From the NCBI GenBank assembly GCA_031841125.1, contig CM063114.1, positions 43,793,574 through 43,857,573 on the forward strand: a stretch of 64,000 nucleotides of DNA, in the 5' to 3' direction. The DNA is from Acanthococcus lagerstroemiae (taxonomy: Eukaryota > Arthropoda > Insecta > Hemiptera > Eriococcidae). Below, piece by piece: positions 22,185 through 33,790 of the stretch. Every line of letters begins with the position of its first letter. The first letter of the stretch is position 1. A model generated the notes under the pieces. That model made no database searches. It was not told the DNA's origin and worked only from the letters and a program-made list of their open reading frames with translations. The position numbers and the translations under genes were made by a program.

Positions 22185-22831
22185 CCAGTTATTTTGTAGT
22201 TTTCCCCTAATTTTCGTATGTCCGCTAGTCCAAAAATGTCAAAATTTATTTTTCTGAAGCGAATTCAAATTTTAAAAGTCCTTCCTTTGTTGCCATACCC
22301 TGAGTGTTAAATGCAGATATATTAAGTTTTGTAAACATTTTTAAAATGCCCAAATTTTTACCCTTTTTTGTTGTCCTTGCATTGGGATTGAGGTTGGGAT
22401 CTCTTACGACAGAACCAGGAGGGGGGTGCAGCTAACATGCCCCTCGGCAGCTGCGGACCAGCTTGGCGCCAATTTGTAAATATACCTACATAAATAAATA
22501 TGCAACCAGTCCCAAGTTTGGAACCAAATGAGAGGAGAATTGCACACCGAATACTTCATTTGAATAGTAATAACTTATGTGCACTCGATACAGAGCTAGA
22601 TTCCAATTTTCCTTCATTTAACTCACTTTAGCCAACTCAATTCAACCAGCTCACTTTCGCCAGCTCAGTTTAGCCCACGGTCTAGATGACCCGCGAGGCA
22701 AGTTAGCTACTCGAGGTATAATAATGTCAATATTTACGTACCATGGGATAACTTCAGATTTGTGGGGAGGTAAGGTGGAAGGATGTTAGGAATACTTGAG
22801 AGGAACACACACAACTTCCTTTACACGTTCT
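22185..22831. other. Non-coding stretch
   Basis: Contains a short imperfect run of CAACTCA / CCAGCTCA words (22,617-22,675). No domain-bearing frame. Confidence 0.4.
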
Positions 22832-23047
22832 TCTTTTCTAATTTGCTCTCAACCCGAGCCCTGGAATCCGCCCTTTCGAGCATTACCTCAGAGACGTCGG
22901 GGAGGCTGTTAGTGTTGTCTCAGCCCTCTTCCCTTCTGGCCGAAAAACAATTGGCTTAGGTCGAAATCTGGTCAGTTGCTACGTGGGCTCGAACCGGGAC
23001 CTCCGGATTCCAAGACCAACGCGCTATCCACTCGGCCAATCAGACCC
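22832..23047 (-). mobile_element. tRNA-derived SINE, second copy
   Basis: On the minus strand: GGGTCTGATTGGCCGAGTGG head with A box and B box (GGTTCGAGCC; this arm lacks one C just before it), then the shared body (TTTTTCGGCCAGAAGGGAAG, CCGACGTCTCTGAGGTAATG, CTCGAAAGGGCGGATTCCAG) and end (GAGAGCAAATTAGAAAAG). Not a functional tRNA: the 3' half runs into SINE body rather than an acceptor stem. Confidence 0.9.
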
Positions 23048-23269
23048 CTCACATTAAGTTGGTCGTTGTTTACTCTTGGTGATCTTGTCTTCTGAATGTC
23101 ATCTGATTCTTCTCCTAAATTTATTTCAATAAAATAAAAAAAAATAAAAAATAAGAAACCACAAAGTTTCATGCCGATTGGATTAGTGGAATCTATGCCA
23201 CAAGCTCTCTTTCATTCTTATAAGAAAAACACATGGAGTTTTGACTTTTGTTCCAGACTAAATTTCCCT

Positions 23270-23495
23270 CCTATTCGGGCCGTAACTACTCTTATCAGCG
23301 ACCAAGAGGTGAAATTCTTGACACATATAGCAGAATTTTGGAATCTGGGTATAAAAATAGTCTTAATTGAAAGAAAATTCTTTGTTTGAAAAATTCGTTC
23401 CTCTTTAAATACTTCAAAAACGTCTTACTTTCCGGTATATTTCAAGTTTAATGAGCATGTATATTAATGGGGGAAAGGTATAGATTTACCTTTCG
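23270..23495. repeat. Dispersed repeat, copy related to 37,925-38,206
   Basis: TTCGGGCCGT..ACTACTCTTATCAGCGACCA through ATTAATGGGGGAAA matches the element nested in the foldback at 37,700-38,913 (there in the opposite orientation), and is mirrored at about 51,055-51,285. The segment contains TTGGAATCT and CTTTAAATACTTCAAAAACG blocks in the same order in all copies. Confidence 0.8.
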
Positions 23496-23499
23496 CTAT

Positions 23500-23795
23500 A
23501 GTCTGTCCCAAAAAAGTTTGCGAATTTGACTATGTTGTGGCGGATGTGAGGAGGGGGACTATTCACACTAAAGCCAGTTCAAGGCGCACGTTATCATTTT
23601 ACTTAGTATGAGTTCGACGTTTGGCGATCATTCTCATTGAATCATCCTATTTCACTTCAATCGATTTTACTTTCGAACAATAAATAAATAAATGAAATAG
23701 CTGTTATCACCCTTATCACGAAATATTTGCACGCTGCGCCGTTACTTTTCAGTGTGTGTACGCACCGACGAAATTCGCAAACTTATTTCAGCTTT
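23500..23795. mobile_element. Small MITE with AAGTTTGCGAATTT termini
   Basis: CAAAAAAGTTTGCGAATTTG near 23,512 and CGAAATTCGCAAACTTATTT near 23,775 are inverted repeats of about 14 bp around 250 bp of non-coding sequence. Termini of this kind are common in Tc1/mariner-derived MITEs; the exact ends and target duplication are not clear. Confidence 0.5.
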
Positions 23796-23799
23796 TAGA

Positions 23800-24340
23800 T
23801 TTTAATAAAATGTTTATAACTTTCTCAAATTTCAGGCTCTAGGTCAGACAGAGAATCTAGTAAAAACAGAATAGTCATTGAAATTTGAAATTTAACGTTT
23901 GTTACCGACTTTCAGATTTTCGAAATGTCTTCACATTTCAGCTTTGTTTCAACCATTCAGATAACGTTTTCGATACTCAGCTTGAAACCTTCTGTTTTTG
24001 ACTGACTAGTCTCTAACAAGAGTCCAGGGTACTCCATTTTCAGAAACGAAATTTGACTTTCAGTTTGGGCAGGTGAAGAAGATAAATTTGCCGACAAATA
24101 TTTATTTTTTAACTAAAAAGTCGCCGACAACATTTTTTAAAAATTAAAAATTTGTCGATTTTTTAATCGAAATATCTTTTAATTAAAAAAATAAAATTAA
24201 AATAAATAAACAAACATTCGTAAAAAATGAAAATTCAAGCGTACAGTTTCAAAATTTGTCGACTGCTGAATTATTGGAAGGGGGCGTTTCAACCCCCACA
24301 CCCCTGTAGTTTTGCTCCTGTGTGATCCCATCGCATACGA
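23800..24340. other. Non-coding; dispersed repeat at ~24,060-24,310
   Basis: The later part resembles 4,120-4,320 in inverted orientation (see there) and ends with a GGGGGCGTTTCAACCCCC hairpin-like word. No gene. Confidence 0.45.
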
Positions 24341-24379
24341 GTGAGAAATAGTCTCAATTCTTTAGGAATCAGAATTTTT

Positions 24380-25360
24380 TGCCAAAAATTCCTGATGAAA
24401 TTCGTTTAAAATCATCGGAGATTCTTCTCGAAGATTTCCAATGAAATTATTTGAAGATCATCCGACATTTTTCCTGAAGATTTTTGGTAAAATTCTTCAA
24501 AAACCATCGGAGTCCCCGCCACCCGAATATTTCCTATAAGATTCTTCAAAAATTATTAGAAAGTTTTCTGGATGAATTTTGATGAAATTTTTTGGAAAAC
24601 ATTGACAATTTTTTCTAAAGACTTCCGGTTAGATTCTTCGTTACCGGAATTTTTTCCCAAAAATTTCGAATGAAATACCTTAAAAATCATCGGAGATTTT
24701 TCCTGAAGATTTTCGATAAAATCCTTCAAAAACTATTGGAGTTTTTCTCCGAGTTTTTACTATTCAGAAATTATTAGAAAATCTGCTTGAAGAATTTTGA
24801 TAACATTTTTCGGAAAACATTGGGAATTCTTTCGAAAGATTTCCCATGAAATTATTCTTTGGAAACTATCAGGAATTTTTCCTGATGATTTCCGATAAAA
24901 TTCTTCAAAAACCATCCGATTTTTCCAAACATTTTTTGATAAAATTCAGTAAAAGTTATCGGAAGATTTTTGAAGAAATTTTTCGGAGTATATTGGAAAA
25001 TTTTCTCTGAAGATTTCCGATGAAATTCTCCGGAAATTATCAGAGATTGTTCTCAAAGATTTCTGATAAAATTCCTTTTGGAAATCATCGAAAATTTTCC
25101 TCGAACATTTTCTGATGAAATTCTTTGGAAATCACTGGTAATTTATCCCAGAAATTTGCGATGAAAATCTCTGGAAATCATCGAACCATTCTTCTGAAGA
25201 AATGCTCGATAAAATCCTGTGGTATTGTTGGAGATTTTCCTTAAAATTTTCAACAAAAGTCTCCTCTGAAATTAGCGGAGATTTTTCTCAGTGATGTTCG
25301 ATGAAATTACTCGAAAATTATCCGAAATTTTTTCTTAATATTTTGGATAAAATTCCTCGT
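24380..25360. repeat. Second minisatellite array of the 45-46-bp family
   Basis: About 20 units with the same core words as 16,555-18,020 (GATGAAATTCTT, AAATCATCGGAGAT, TTTTCCTGAAGATTT), here not enclosed in a recognisable foldback. One unit is interrupted by a short GC-rich word (CCCCGCCACCCGAATA). Shows that the array type occurs apart from the large element. Confidence 0.9.
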
Positions 25361-25759
25361 TTTGAAGATGAATGATAACTGCCTGTGTTTTTTGAAAAGA
25401 AGTAGATGCATTTTTATCGGGAGCGAAAGCTTCACTTCTGAAGTCAACGCTCACTCTGCAGCTTACACTTCACTTTTGCGAAGCGAAAGCTGAAGCTTCT
25501 CTTTATGCATACCTCCAATTGTATCAATAATTTCATCCCCAATGTTGCCATGTATAGCATTCGCTACAACCGTTATACAGAAGTGGCCGGCCCTGAGTGG
25601 ATCAAAATGTTGTTTGCCGCATAGTGGGGAGTACTGAGTTCTATTCAGTGGTTCTGGATGAGACATCTTGAATTTGCCTCTTGAAATAAGGAAACCCATA
25701 ATCAATGCTATATTAATCGACTTTAACTATATGTATAGATGGTTCTAAAGGATAATACA
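25361..25759. other. GAAGC/AAGCTT-rich low-complexity stretch, no gene
   Basis: Around 25,425-25,510 there are clustered GAAGCTT, GCGAAAGCT and CTTCACTT words in both orientations. A minus-strand frame (25,463-25,705) has no recognisable domain. Confidence 0.4.
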
Positions 25760-26119
25760 CAAATGCACTCGAGCACATATCTTGAAATTTTTTAGTTTAC
25801 TCCTCGAATTTTGTTCCCGCTTCTTCAATTTTTACATACGCCTTAGCCTCTCGATATATGTTCCGTAATACTCTTATTATTTCCCTCCCACACCCTTGAT
25901 CAGCCATTGACATCCACAAGCTGGTATGATCCACAGTTCGAATGCCCTCTGAGAACCTACGAACAAGAAATGGACTTCTAAATTATATTCTTTTGATTTT
26001 TCTATTATTTGTTTCACCGTTTGCTCATGGTCCGCTATAGAAAATCCTCTTCTAAACCCAGCTTGAGAAGGGGATTGATTGCTGTCTAATTGATTACGGT
26101 ACTCAATATTAGACTCCAC
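25760..26119 (-). pseudogene. LINE reverse-transcriptase fragment
   Basis: On the minus strand the frame from 26,119 reads NQSPSQAGFRRGFSIADHEQ, then IIEKSKEYN and HFLFV.SQRAFE, which is the RT stretch Q-x-G-F-R-x-G-(F/R)-S-x-x-D-H to (F-x-D-x-x-K-A-F-D). The second aspartate of the catalytic motif A is lost (GSQRAFE). A frameshifted continuation reads IIRVLRNIYREAKAYVKIEE, as expected next in RT. Roughly 120 codons survive; the rest of the element is absent. Mirrored at 48,459-48,810. Confidence 0.8.
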
Positions 26120-26255
26120 CGAATCATGGACATATCGTCATGGCGCAAATAGGGTTGGGGCTTAGGGGCTCAGCCCCATCTTCTGAAAGCCCCTCAAGAA
26201 ACTAAAACATTATTTTGCCATAGCCCTACGTTTTGCTCCCTCCCCCACATGAAAC

Positions 26256-26467
26256 TCTCTTTTTCTAATTTTGCTCTCAACTCGAGCCCTGGAATCGGCT
26301 CTTTCGAGCATTACTTCAGAGATGTCGGGGAGGCTGTTAGGGCAGTCTTAGCCCTCTTCTCTTGCTGCCGAAAAACCGGCCTAGGTCGAAATGTAGTGAG
26401 GTGGGCTCGAACCCGAAACCTCCGGATTCCAAGACCAGTGCGCTATCCACTCGGCCAACCAGACCTG
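26256..26467 (-). mobile_element. tRNA-derived SINE, third copy
   Basis: Minus-strand head GGTCTGGTTGGCCGAGTGG, B box GGTTCGAGCC, and the common body and tail. It is flanked by a duplication whose shared core is GGTTCATGTGGGG (seen most clearly in the right arm at 48,097 and 48,322), which marks the insertion site. Confidence 0.9.
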
Positions 26468-28823
26468 CCCCACATGAACCCCTCTCACGGTGCTACTTGC
26501 GCTTATGCACATGGTATGGTGAAGTGACAAACTATGTTTACCGGAAATATTAGTGGACGATTTGAGCCCTTCAAATATAAATGATGGAAGGTCACTGCAC
26601 ACAACAGTATTCCTGGCAGAGTTGAAAACATGCGATACACCCGCGTATCAATTTGGTTACGGAATTGGGATACGCTACCTCTATTGTTACGTATTGGAAT
26701 CAACCTTGATTCTTTTTACTCGACAATGCATTTGTCCTATAATTTACTTTGCCACATGAAGCAGGTACTTTTTGTTTTAACCGGCTCGTCCTCTCGGCCT
26801 CGCAATTCACGTTCACGGCCTCTCATTCCATGTTATGTCACAGGTTTGCTGTGGCTTGTCGCAAGTCTAACCCCGGAACGGAACCAATCCAAGAATATTT
26901 TCAAAGTTTATATACCTAACCGGGCTTATTGGTGTTCGGTCTCCTAGTTGTACACTAAGTGCACTATATCAGTATGAATAAGACATCCATTATAATGGCA
27001 ATTAAAGAGTGCTGCGTGTAATTTAGGTTACCGCTGAGTAGCTGAATTACTTCCGCGCGGTTTCTTCAATTATACACGTCGCCGAAATGCGGTTCTTGTC
27101 AATTAGGCTATTGTTTCATCCGGAAGCGAATTTCACTGTTATCGTCCACCCCCTCAGCGGAAATAATCTCGATTCTACTTTTATCTCCTTGGCAAAGATT
27201 TCCTCTCGGTCAATTTGCAGATATAGTAGACCGGAAACTGATATGTATCTCGGTTTCCTCTTTATATCGATTCTCGGAATTAGCCCTTAAGAGCACGCGT
27301 CGACTTTTTTAAATTCGAAATGAGGTGTAAAATGTAGCTGTCTACCAAATCGTCTTCATTTTTGGAGCGCAGAGAGAAAGGTTCGCGATAAGTTTTGATT
27401 TTGTTACCTATCGCCTGGTTGCTCGAAAACAATAATTTCACTTTTCCTCGTCGCCTATATATGTAACTAAATATGGCGTAGATTTCTTCGATACGCATAA
27501 TTTGAGCACTTTCACTGCTGCGAATGGACCCGGCTGGTTTCAGAAGCTGTGTGTATTGTATTTTATCAGAAATATATAGACGAACAACGGCGCGCAGTTA
27601 CGTAATATCTGGCCCGCGTATTGGTGGCCGCCATCGGCGGAAAAGTATCGAGAGAGAAGAAAAAACTGGTAGAATTCTGGCAAAGAAAGTGTGACCGATG
27701 ATCGGCCAAATCCTACGGTGTCGCTTTGTTAATTACCAATCGCGCTGAGAGCACGTTTCGAGAGCTCCGATTACAACTTGGGATTAGAAGATGTTGTGTC
27801 AGTTTGTGCATTCGTCGAGGAAGTAAAATGGATAGTGGAAGATGGAAAAGTCACAGTGAGTTGTGACAATGAAACGCTAGTTATTTGTGCCCTGTCATCA
27901 CGCAGTTGAGCTTCAATGAATTAGCTCCGAGTATTCGGAAACACTCCGGTATGAATGGCTGGACGGGTTAATGAAGCCGCTGTCAGCTCTGGAGAACACT
28001 TATGAAGGCACAGTCCGCCATATGTGCTACCTTGGCGTGATGAGAGGACTTGAAGAAATTCCTTCGACAGATATGAGCCTTTTGTCTATATACTGCTGAT
28101 AAGACGTGAGACTTAGAACGAATACTTGATTATCTTCTCCCTTTCTCCTGAGACGACGTAGAAACTACCTGAAAAATTCAATAAAGGTTGACATAAGACT
28201 TGTTTGTGTATTGCCAGTAAATTTAGGGATACAGAGACAGATATAAGATAGATATGAAACTTGAGACGTAACTGGTATAAAAATATTGCTACCTTCTTCC
28301 CTTCTGATAAAACATAAGGACAGTTTGAAAAATCTACCAGTGATGAGCACGAGACCTAACTATGCATTGCTGTTAAGTCATAAGCTGTAGAGACAGACAG
28401 GCATGCATTTTTCTGCCCGGCAGAAAATGAGAAGATTACGGCTATAATTGAAGTCCAACGGCAAGACAAGAAAAGAATAGGTACGTTATCAGGACACACT
28501 CACTTCACGAACCCAGGAGGGAAGAGATGACGAGTATCTACACTGCATGCAGATACATTGGTACATGGAAATGTCTCATAGCAATTGATCGGCTGCAGAT
28601 TGCAGCCGCACAGCGAAGATCAAGATCAATGAGCTCATGCTGGAAGGAAAAATAATTCCATGGAAATGTGGACCACTGAACTGAATTGTGACCATGAAGA
28701 GTTAAATCATACTGATTGGCTTTACGCAATACGAACAACTGGACTGAACTGTGAATTGTGAACTATGAACTGGAATCAAGTTCAGTGTTGGTTGAAATAG
28801 GATGAGGGCCAGCCAATAGACAT
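26468..28823. other. No gene recognised; CpG-richer part at 27,540-27,830
   Basis: Frames at 26,630-26,947, 27,087-27,290 and 27,280-27,498 (minus) are conserved in the other arm only because the arms are nearly identical; none carries a known domain. The part 27,540-27,830 is CpG-rich (GGCGCGCAGTTACG, GGCCCGCGTATTGG) and on the minus strand contains an ATGGCGGCCACC word opening 25 codons. It could be a promoter or first exon, but nothing downstream supports it. 28,080-28,400 carries ATGAGAC/AGACATAAGAC-type dispersed repeats also found at 31,480-31,510, 32,280-32,330 and 33,400-33,430. Confidence 0.35.
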
Positions 28824-29405
28824 ATGAGGACCTATCTGTAAAAAGGGCGTCTGTGATTTAATTGGAATAAACAAAAAGAGACCGTAATGTTTCAACTCGA
28901 TATTATCACTATAAATACTAATTTTGCGGCAAAAAGTCTTACTACAAAAAATGTAGAGCAGAATTTGATCTACAAGATGGGATAATTAAAATTTACAATT
29001 TATCGACAAGTTAATGCGGAAGAGTTGATAGAAAAACCAATCACGGACGCCCTTTTTGCTGAGACAAGAAAACTATAATTATATTCTTATATCGGACTCC
29101 CTTTTTGTGGAGACAAGGAATCTTCGCTATTTTGTTATCAGTTGAAGTGTTCTCCTAGATTCGCTTTTAAAATACCGATGATAAGGAGATCTGAACTTCT
29201 GAACAAGATTAGTTTTGATGCCGTGCAGCATATCAGCTGCAAGCCTGTCTCAAGACATTGCAAAGAAACAACGTTATATTTTAAATTTGATTGATTTTGA
29301 AAAAATAAATTAGCTCTTGGATAAGTTTGAAGCTGAGGAATCCGAAAATAACAGTCTCCGCAAAAAGGGTGCCCGCCTGACGGACGCCCTTTTTACAAAT
29401 AAGTC
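28824..29405. mobile_element. MITE with AAAAAGGGCGTC termini, cut by the gap
   Basis: Starts ATGAGGACCTATCTGTAAAA and is near its opposite terminus (CGCCCTTTTTACAAATAAGT) when the N run begins; only the last five bases of the complete right-arm copy (45,132-45,720) are missing. Internal AAAAAGGG.GTCC words repeat at about 29,050 and 29,100. Non-coding. Confidence 0.85.
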
Positions 29406-29905
29406 NNNNNNNNNNNNNNNNNNNNNNNNNNNNNNNNNNNNNNNNNNNNNNNNNNNNNNNNNNNNNNNNNNNNNNNNNNNNNNNNNNNNNNNNNNNNNNN
29501 NNNNNNNNNNNNNNNNNNNNNNNNNNNNNNNNNNNNNNNNNNNNNNNNNNNNNNNNNNNNNNNNNNNNNNNNNNNNNNNNNNNNNNNNNNNNNNNNNNNN
29601 NNNNNNNNNNNNNNNNNNNNNNNNNNNNNNNNNNNNNNNNNNNNNNNNNNNNNNNNNNNNNNNNNNNNNNNNNNNNNNNNNNNNNNNNNNNNNNNNNNNN
29701 NNNNNNNNNNNNNNNNNNNNNNNNNNNNNNNNNNNNNNNNNNNNNNNNNNNNNNNNNNNNNNNNNNNNNNNNNNNNNNNNNNNNNNNNNNNNNNNNNNNN
29801 NNNNNNNNNNNNNNNNNNNNNNNNNNNNNNNNNNNNNNNNNNNNNNNNNNNNNNNNNNNNNNNNNNNNNNNNNNNNNNNNNNNNNNNNNNNNNNNNNNNN
29901 NNNNN
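29406..29905. other. Assembly gap, exactly 500 N
   Basis: A round-number run of N marks a scaffold join of unknown true size. Frames that appear to cross it (29,281-29,955 and others) are artefacts. The left contig ends inside a MITE terminal repeat and the right contig starts inside another inverted repeat, CGACAATAGACATCTTGTC. Confidence 0.99.
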
Positions 29906-30309
29906 CGACAATAGACATCTTGTCCATGGCGAAAAATATCCACGACTAGGGGCAAAACAGCTTCAAGAATTTTCGTTTTTCAAGGAATTTTTGCAAACTG
30001 TGCTATCACATGCGCCAATTACTACAATGGAAATCAGTGCTTTCGGTATAGACAAGATGTCTATTGTCGTGGAACAAAGTCATACCCTCCCGAAATTTTG
30101 ATGCTCCTGCTCTGTAAACCTGTTATAGAGATATGTACCATCTTAATATATTCAGTTTCTGGATAATGAACCAGGTACTTTGGACTTCGAGATCTCAAAT
30201 CTCTCTGTACTAAAGACCTATCTTTCCCCTCCGAATTCGTAGAAAACCGCCAGACCGGTAGCTTAGCTATAATTCGAAAACTTGCAGGGGCAGACCAACT
30301 TCCTTGGAC

Positions 30310-31252
30310 CAGGCTCGTAGCCAGAGGGGTGCTAGGGGGTGCGGAGCACCCCGGCAAAATTTCGTTAGTAAAACAACAAATTTATATTTTTTTCTCGCTA
30401 GTTTTGTTACAACTTTTCTTTCCTCTACATGTTAATATTCATAAACTTGACAACACTGATTTTGCTAGATGGACAAATCGTGTGTTTGTCGTTCTTTAAG
30501 AAAATGGCCCGAGTGTCCATCTAGCAGTTTCAGACACACAGGCCTTTTTCTTGTGTCACATTACTATTCACAAACACAGTCGTAGGCTCGCCATCCAGTT
30601 CACATTGAATATCGATGGCTAAATGCCTGAATGGCTATTTGAGAACTGATAACTTGATAAGTCCACAGAAATAGAATTTTTTTACTTCCAAACGTTCGAA
30701 AATTTGATCGTAGTAAAAGTGTTAATCTTTTTCCCACGCAATGTATTCAATTGTTTTCTTTTCAATGGCTTGTCGGAAAGTTGAATCACCAGTTTTGATT
30801 ATGAATTTTTAACCAAATTCAATGTTCTTATTGAAACACAGTAAAAATATGCTATCCCTCCCCCCCAGAATGTTTGATTTATATCAGTGGCGTAGCCAAG
30901 ATTTTCCCAAGGGGAGAGAGGGCAAAGTAAGATTTCCAAGGGAGAAAAAGTCAAAAACTGAGGTAGTTTTTAAAAATCGCCGATATTAGAGGACTATTTT
31001 ATAAAAATAAAGGTAAACTTACTGCTTGAGTGACAATTTTTTCGAAAAAACGTGTTTTAAGGGCGAAAAGTTGCTCATTTTTGCATAGTTTACATTCAGT
31101 TTCAGGTGCTTTGTCACCCTCTTCGCCCCCCCCTGGCTACACCACTCCTCGTAGAAATCTTCACATTTGATACTATGTGTATCCTCAAGCCTCAAGCCCT
31201 CCCCTGGTAAACAGTCAGCACCACCTGCCGCAGATGATTGGCTACGGGCCTG
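30310..31252. mobile_element. 943-bp hAT-type element with empty-site paralogue
   Basis: Begins CAGGCTCGTAGCCAGAGG and ends GATTGGCTACGGGCCTG; flanked by an exact 8-bp duplication CCTTGGAC (30,302-30,309 and 31,253-31,260). The next tandem copy shows the unoccupied site, ACTTCCTTGGAATCCGAG, at about 32,068. No transposase frame, so non-autonomous. It contains a smaller element at 30,885-31,146. Confidence 0.92.
30885..31146. mobile_element. hAT-type MITE nested in the 943-bp element
   Basis: CAGTGGCGTAGCCAAG at the left and CCTGGCTACACCACTC at the right are terminal inverted repeats of the same family as 39,615-39,873. A clear 8-bp duplication is not visible. Non-coding, with a C-run before the right end. 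Because it lies inside another element it is the younger insertion. Confidence 0.8.
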
Positions 31253-33790
31253 CCTTGGACTCCGAGATTTGAAGTTTCAAGGCGTATCTGATATAATGTT
31301 CAGACATTAAAAAACATGATCTCTAATTATCTCTTTATACTCGTACATTAAAATATTAATATCTTCCTCCGTGAGGAAAAGCCGCAGGCGGGTTGCCTAC
31401 CTGAAAAATACAGAAAATGGCTGCGGCAGATTAGCTCCTTCTCCTTCACTACAGACAAGACTTGAAAACAGCCATGAGACATGTCTACATATTTCTGACA
31501 AGACATGACAACACTGTCATATAGACAAGATATGGGCCATTCTCCAGAAATTGAGAATATTAAGGTGATATTTCTTTTTTGTTAGAATTCTTTTTTTAAA
31601 TATTTAGTTTATGTGTTGTAGAGAATATTCAACAAGTTTACAGAGCAGGAACATTAAAATTTAGGGAGCGGAACAACTTTTGTCCACGACGATGGACATT
31701 TTATCTGTGGCGAAAACACAGATACCCGCGACTATCGAAAAAACACCTTGAAGAATTCCCATTTCCCCAGGAATTTTTGAAAATTGTGCCATCAGATGCG
31801 CCAGTAACTAGAATGGACATCAGTGCTTTCGGATGTCTGTTGTCGTGGACAAAAGTCAAACCCTCTCTAAAATTTGATGTTCCTGTTCTATAAACCAGTT
31901 TAAAAAATTTCATCTTAATATTCTCAGTTTTTGATAATGAAACAGGCACCTTGGACTTTTGAGATCTCAAGTCTCTCTGAGTAAAGACCTATCCTCCCCC
32001 GCTGAAATTCGTAGAAAGACGCCAGGTCGGTTGCTCAACTAAAATTCGAAAACTTGCAGGGCAGACCAACTTCCTTGGAATCCGAGATCTGAAGTTTCAG
32101 GGCATATCCGACGTATATTCAGACATTAAAAGACATAATAATGTTGTCATCATCCATAATTTCTAATTATCTCTCTATACATTGAAATAATAAAATCCTC
32201 CTTCGTAAGATTGCCTACCTGAAAAATCCAGAAGATTGCAGGGGCAGACCAGCTAACTTCTCCTTCATCGCTTCTGATGAGACATGAAAACAGACATGAG
32301 ACTTATCTATACATTGCTGATGAGACAGGACTGCATTTTTTGTATTTCTGTAAATGAAGTAACATACTAAGCAGGTGAGTCTCCCCATTTAGAAATATTA
32401 CAGAATTTTCAAATAAGAAACTATAATTGACTATCACTTTCTCTCCGCTTCCTCCAGCTCCCCACCGCTGAACGTGCATCTGGCTGACCACTCCGACATG
32501 TTCCACACACTCACAGATGTCACACAACATGATTCCGAAGGCATAACCTGCAGTACGAAGTACGAACCACATGCTTAACGATACAGTGTTACCAAACTTC
32601 AAACGTGTTTTTCTCAAAAACTTAATTTTACGTTAGACGTAAGCCTCCTTTCTTCCGAGCCGGTCACATATACGTCGGATATGCCCCGAAACTTCAGATT
32701 CCGGAGTCCAAGGAAGCTACTCTCAAAATTGAAGGGGCCATGTATTAATTTAAAAAATTGATATTTTTGGTGAATTTTTTGCGCCTTCAATATTGAAGAT
32801 AGACAGTCATGTCTAGAAAGTATTTTGTTACAAATAGTATGAACAATGAAATACCATGTTAAAAATTTTTATTTAAAAATTTTTGAAATTATTATCAGCA
32901 TTTTCAAAAAAAAAAAATGATATTGAATTACCCCTTCAAAATAGAAAGTATGCAAGCAATTCTGTAGCGGAGATTAAAGATTGTCTTTTTTCAGAACCAC
33001 TCATTTTGTGAGAAAAATCACACACATAGTCGTTAACCTTCATTCTTATAAATTACCTTTTTTTTTTTTTTTTTTTTACAACTATCAATTTTTAAACGCT
33101 TGTACAGCCGTGAAAAATAGGTTTTTTGAGATCGGGCAAACGGGAGTGGATGCTCCTTAGGATCGAGAATATGAATCTGCAAAACTCCAAAATCAATTTT
33201 TCAGACGTAAGGCCCCTTTCTTCCGAGCCGGTCACATATTCAGACATTAAAAGACATGATAATGTTGTAATCATCCGTAATCTCTAATTATCTCTCTATA
33301 CATTCGTGAGAAATAACACCAGACAGGTTGCCTACATGAAAAATCCAGAAGATTGCAGGGTCAGACCAGCTCACTTCTCCTTCATCGCTTCTGATGAGAC
33401 ATGAAAACAGACATGAGACTTATCTATACATTGCTGACGAGATAGGATTACGTCGACATACCAACAGATATGGGTTATTCTCCAGAAACTGAGAATATGA
33501 AGGTGGCATTCCTTTTTTTGTTAGACCCCCCCCCCCCGTAAAACTCAGTGTATAAGTAGTAGAGAATTAGCAGTAAGTTTACAGAGTATCAAAATTTAGG
33601 GAGGGGTACAACTTTTGTCCAGGACGATAGACATCTACTTCACGGTGACAGCACTGGTATCCACAACTACGGACAAAACAAACTTCAAAAATTTCCTTTT
33701 CCAGAAAATTTTTGAAAATTCTGTTTCGCAGCGTCAATGACTACGATTTGGCTCTTGGATCGTGTTAAGGGATCAAAACTGTACCAGTAT

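Larger units (their letters stand above)
10397..29405. repeat. Left arm of a ~19-kb inverted repeat
   Basis: Every landmark in this interval recurs in reverse order and orientation in 45,137-64,000: the LINE, SINEs, minisatellites, hAT-type MITEs, foldbacks and the RT fragment. Paired coordinates sum to 74,397 at the outer end and 74,542 at the inner end, with local shifts up to about 74,578 that mark indels. Differences include a 110-bp segment (12,127-12,236) absent from the right arm, a ~30-bp segment missing here near 28,110, a 14-bp indel near 23,287, and scattered substitutions. The inner end coincides with the N gap. The outer limit is set only by the window's end at 64,000, so the repeat may extend further left. 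Confidence 0.97.
29906..33790. repeat. Diverged tandem repeats with internal inverted GTCCACGACGATGGACAT words
   Basis: At least three related copies start near 29,906, 31,680 and 33,612. The first two share about 800 bp in the same order: CGAC.ATGGACAT, GGAATTTTTG, CAGTGCTTTCGG, TTGTCGTGGA, GAGATCTCAA, AAAGACCTATC, AAAACTTGCAGGG, CAGACCAACTTCCTTGGA, TTCAGACATTAAAA. In the second copy the word at 31,680 and its complement at about 31,855 bracket a ~175-bp unit, and the first copy has the same layout (29,906 and 30,051). The third copy is interrupted by unrelated sequence between 32,640 and 33,230. A further word lies at 34,048. No coding sequence found. Confidence 0.8.

Noticed and set aside
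24380..25360. Regularly repeated units considered as a CRISPR array
   Set aside because: Units are contiguous and diverged with no unique spacers between identical repeats, and the genome is eukaryotic.
29281..29955. Long open frames of 172-224 codons on both strands
   Set aside because: They consist almost wholly of the 500-N gap; unknown bases cannot contain stops.
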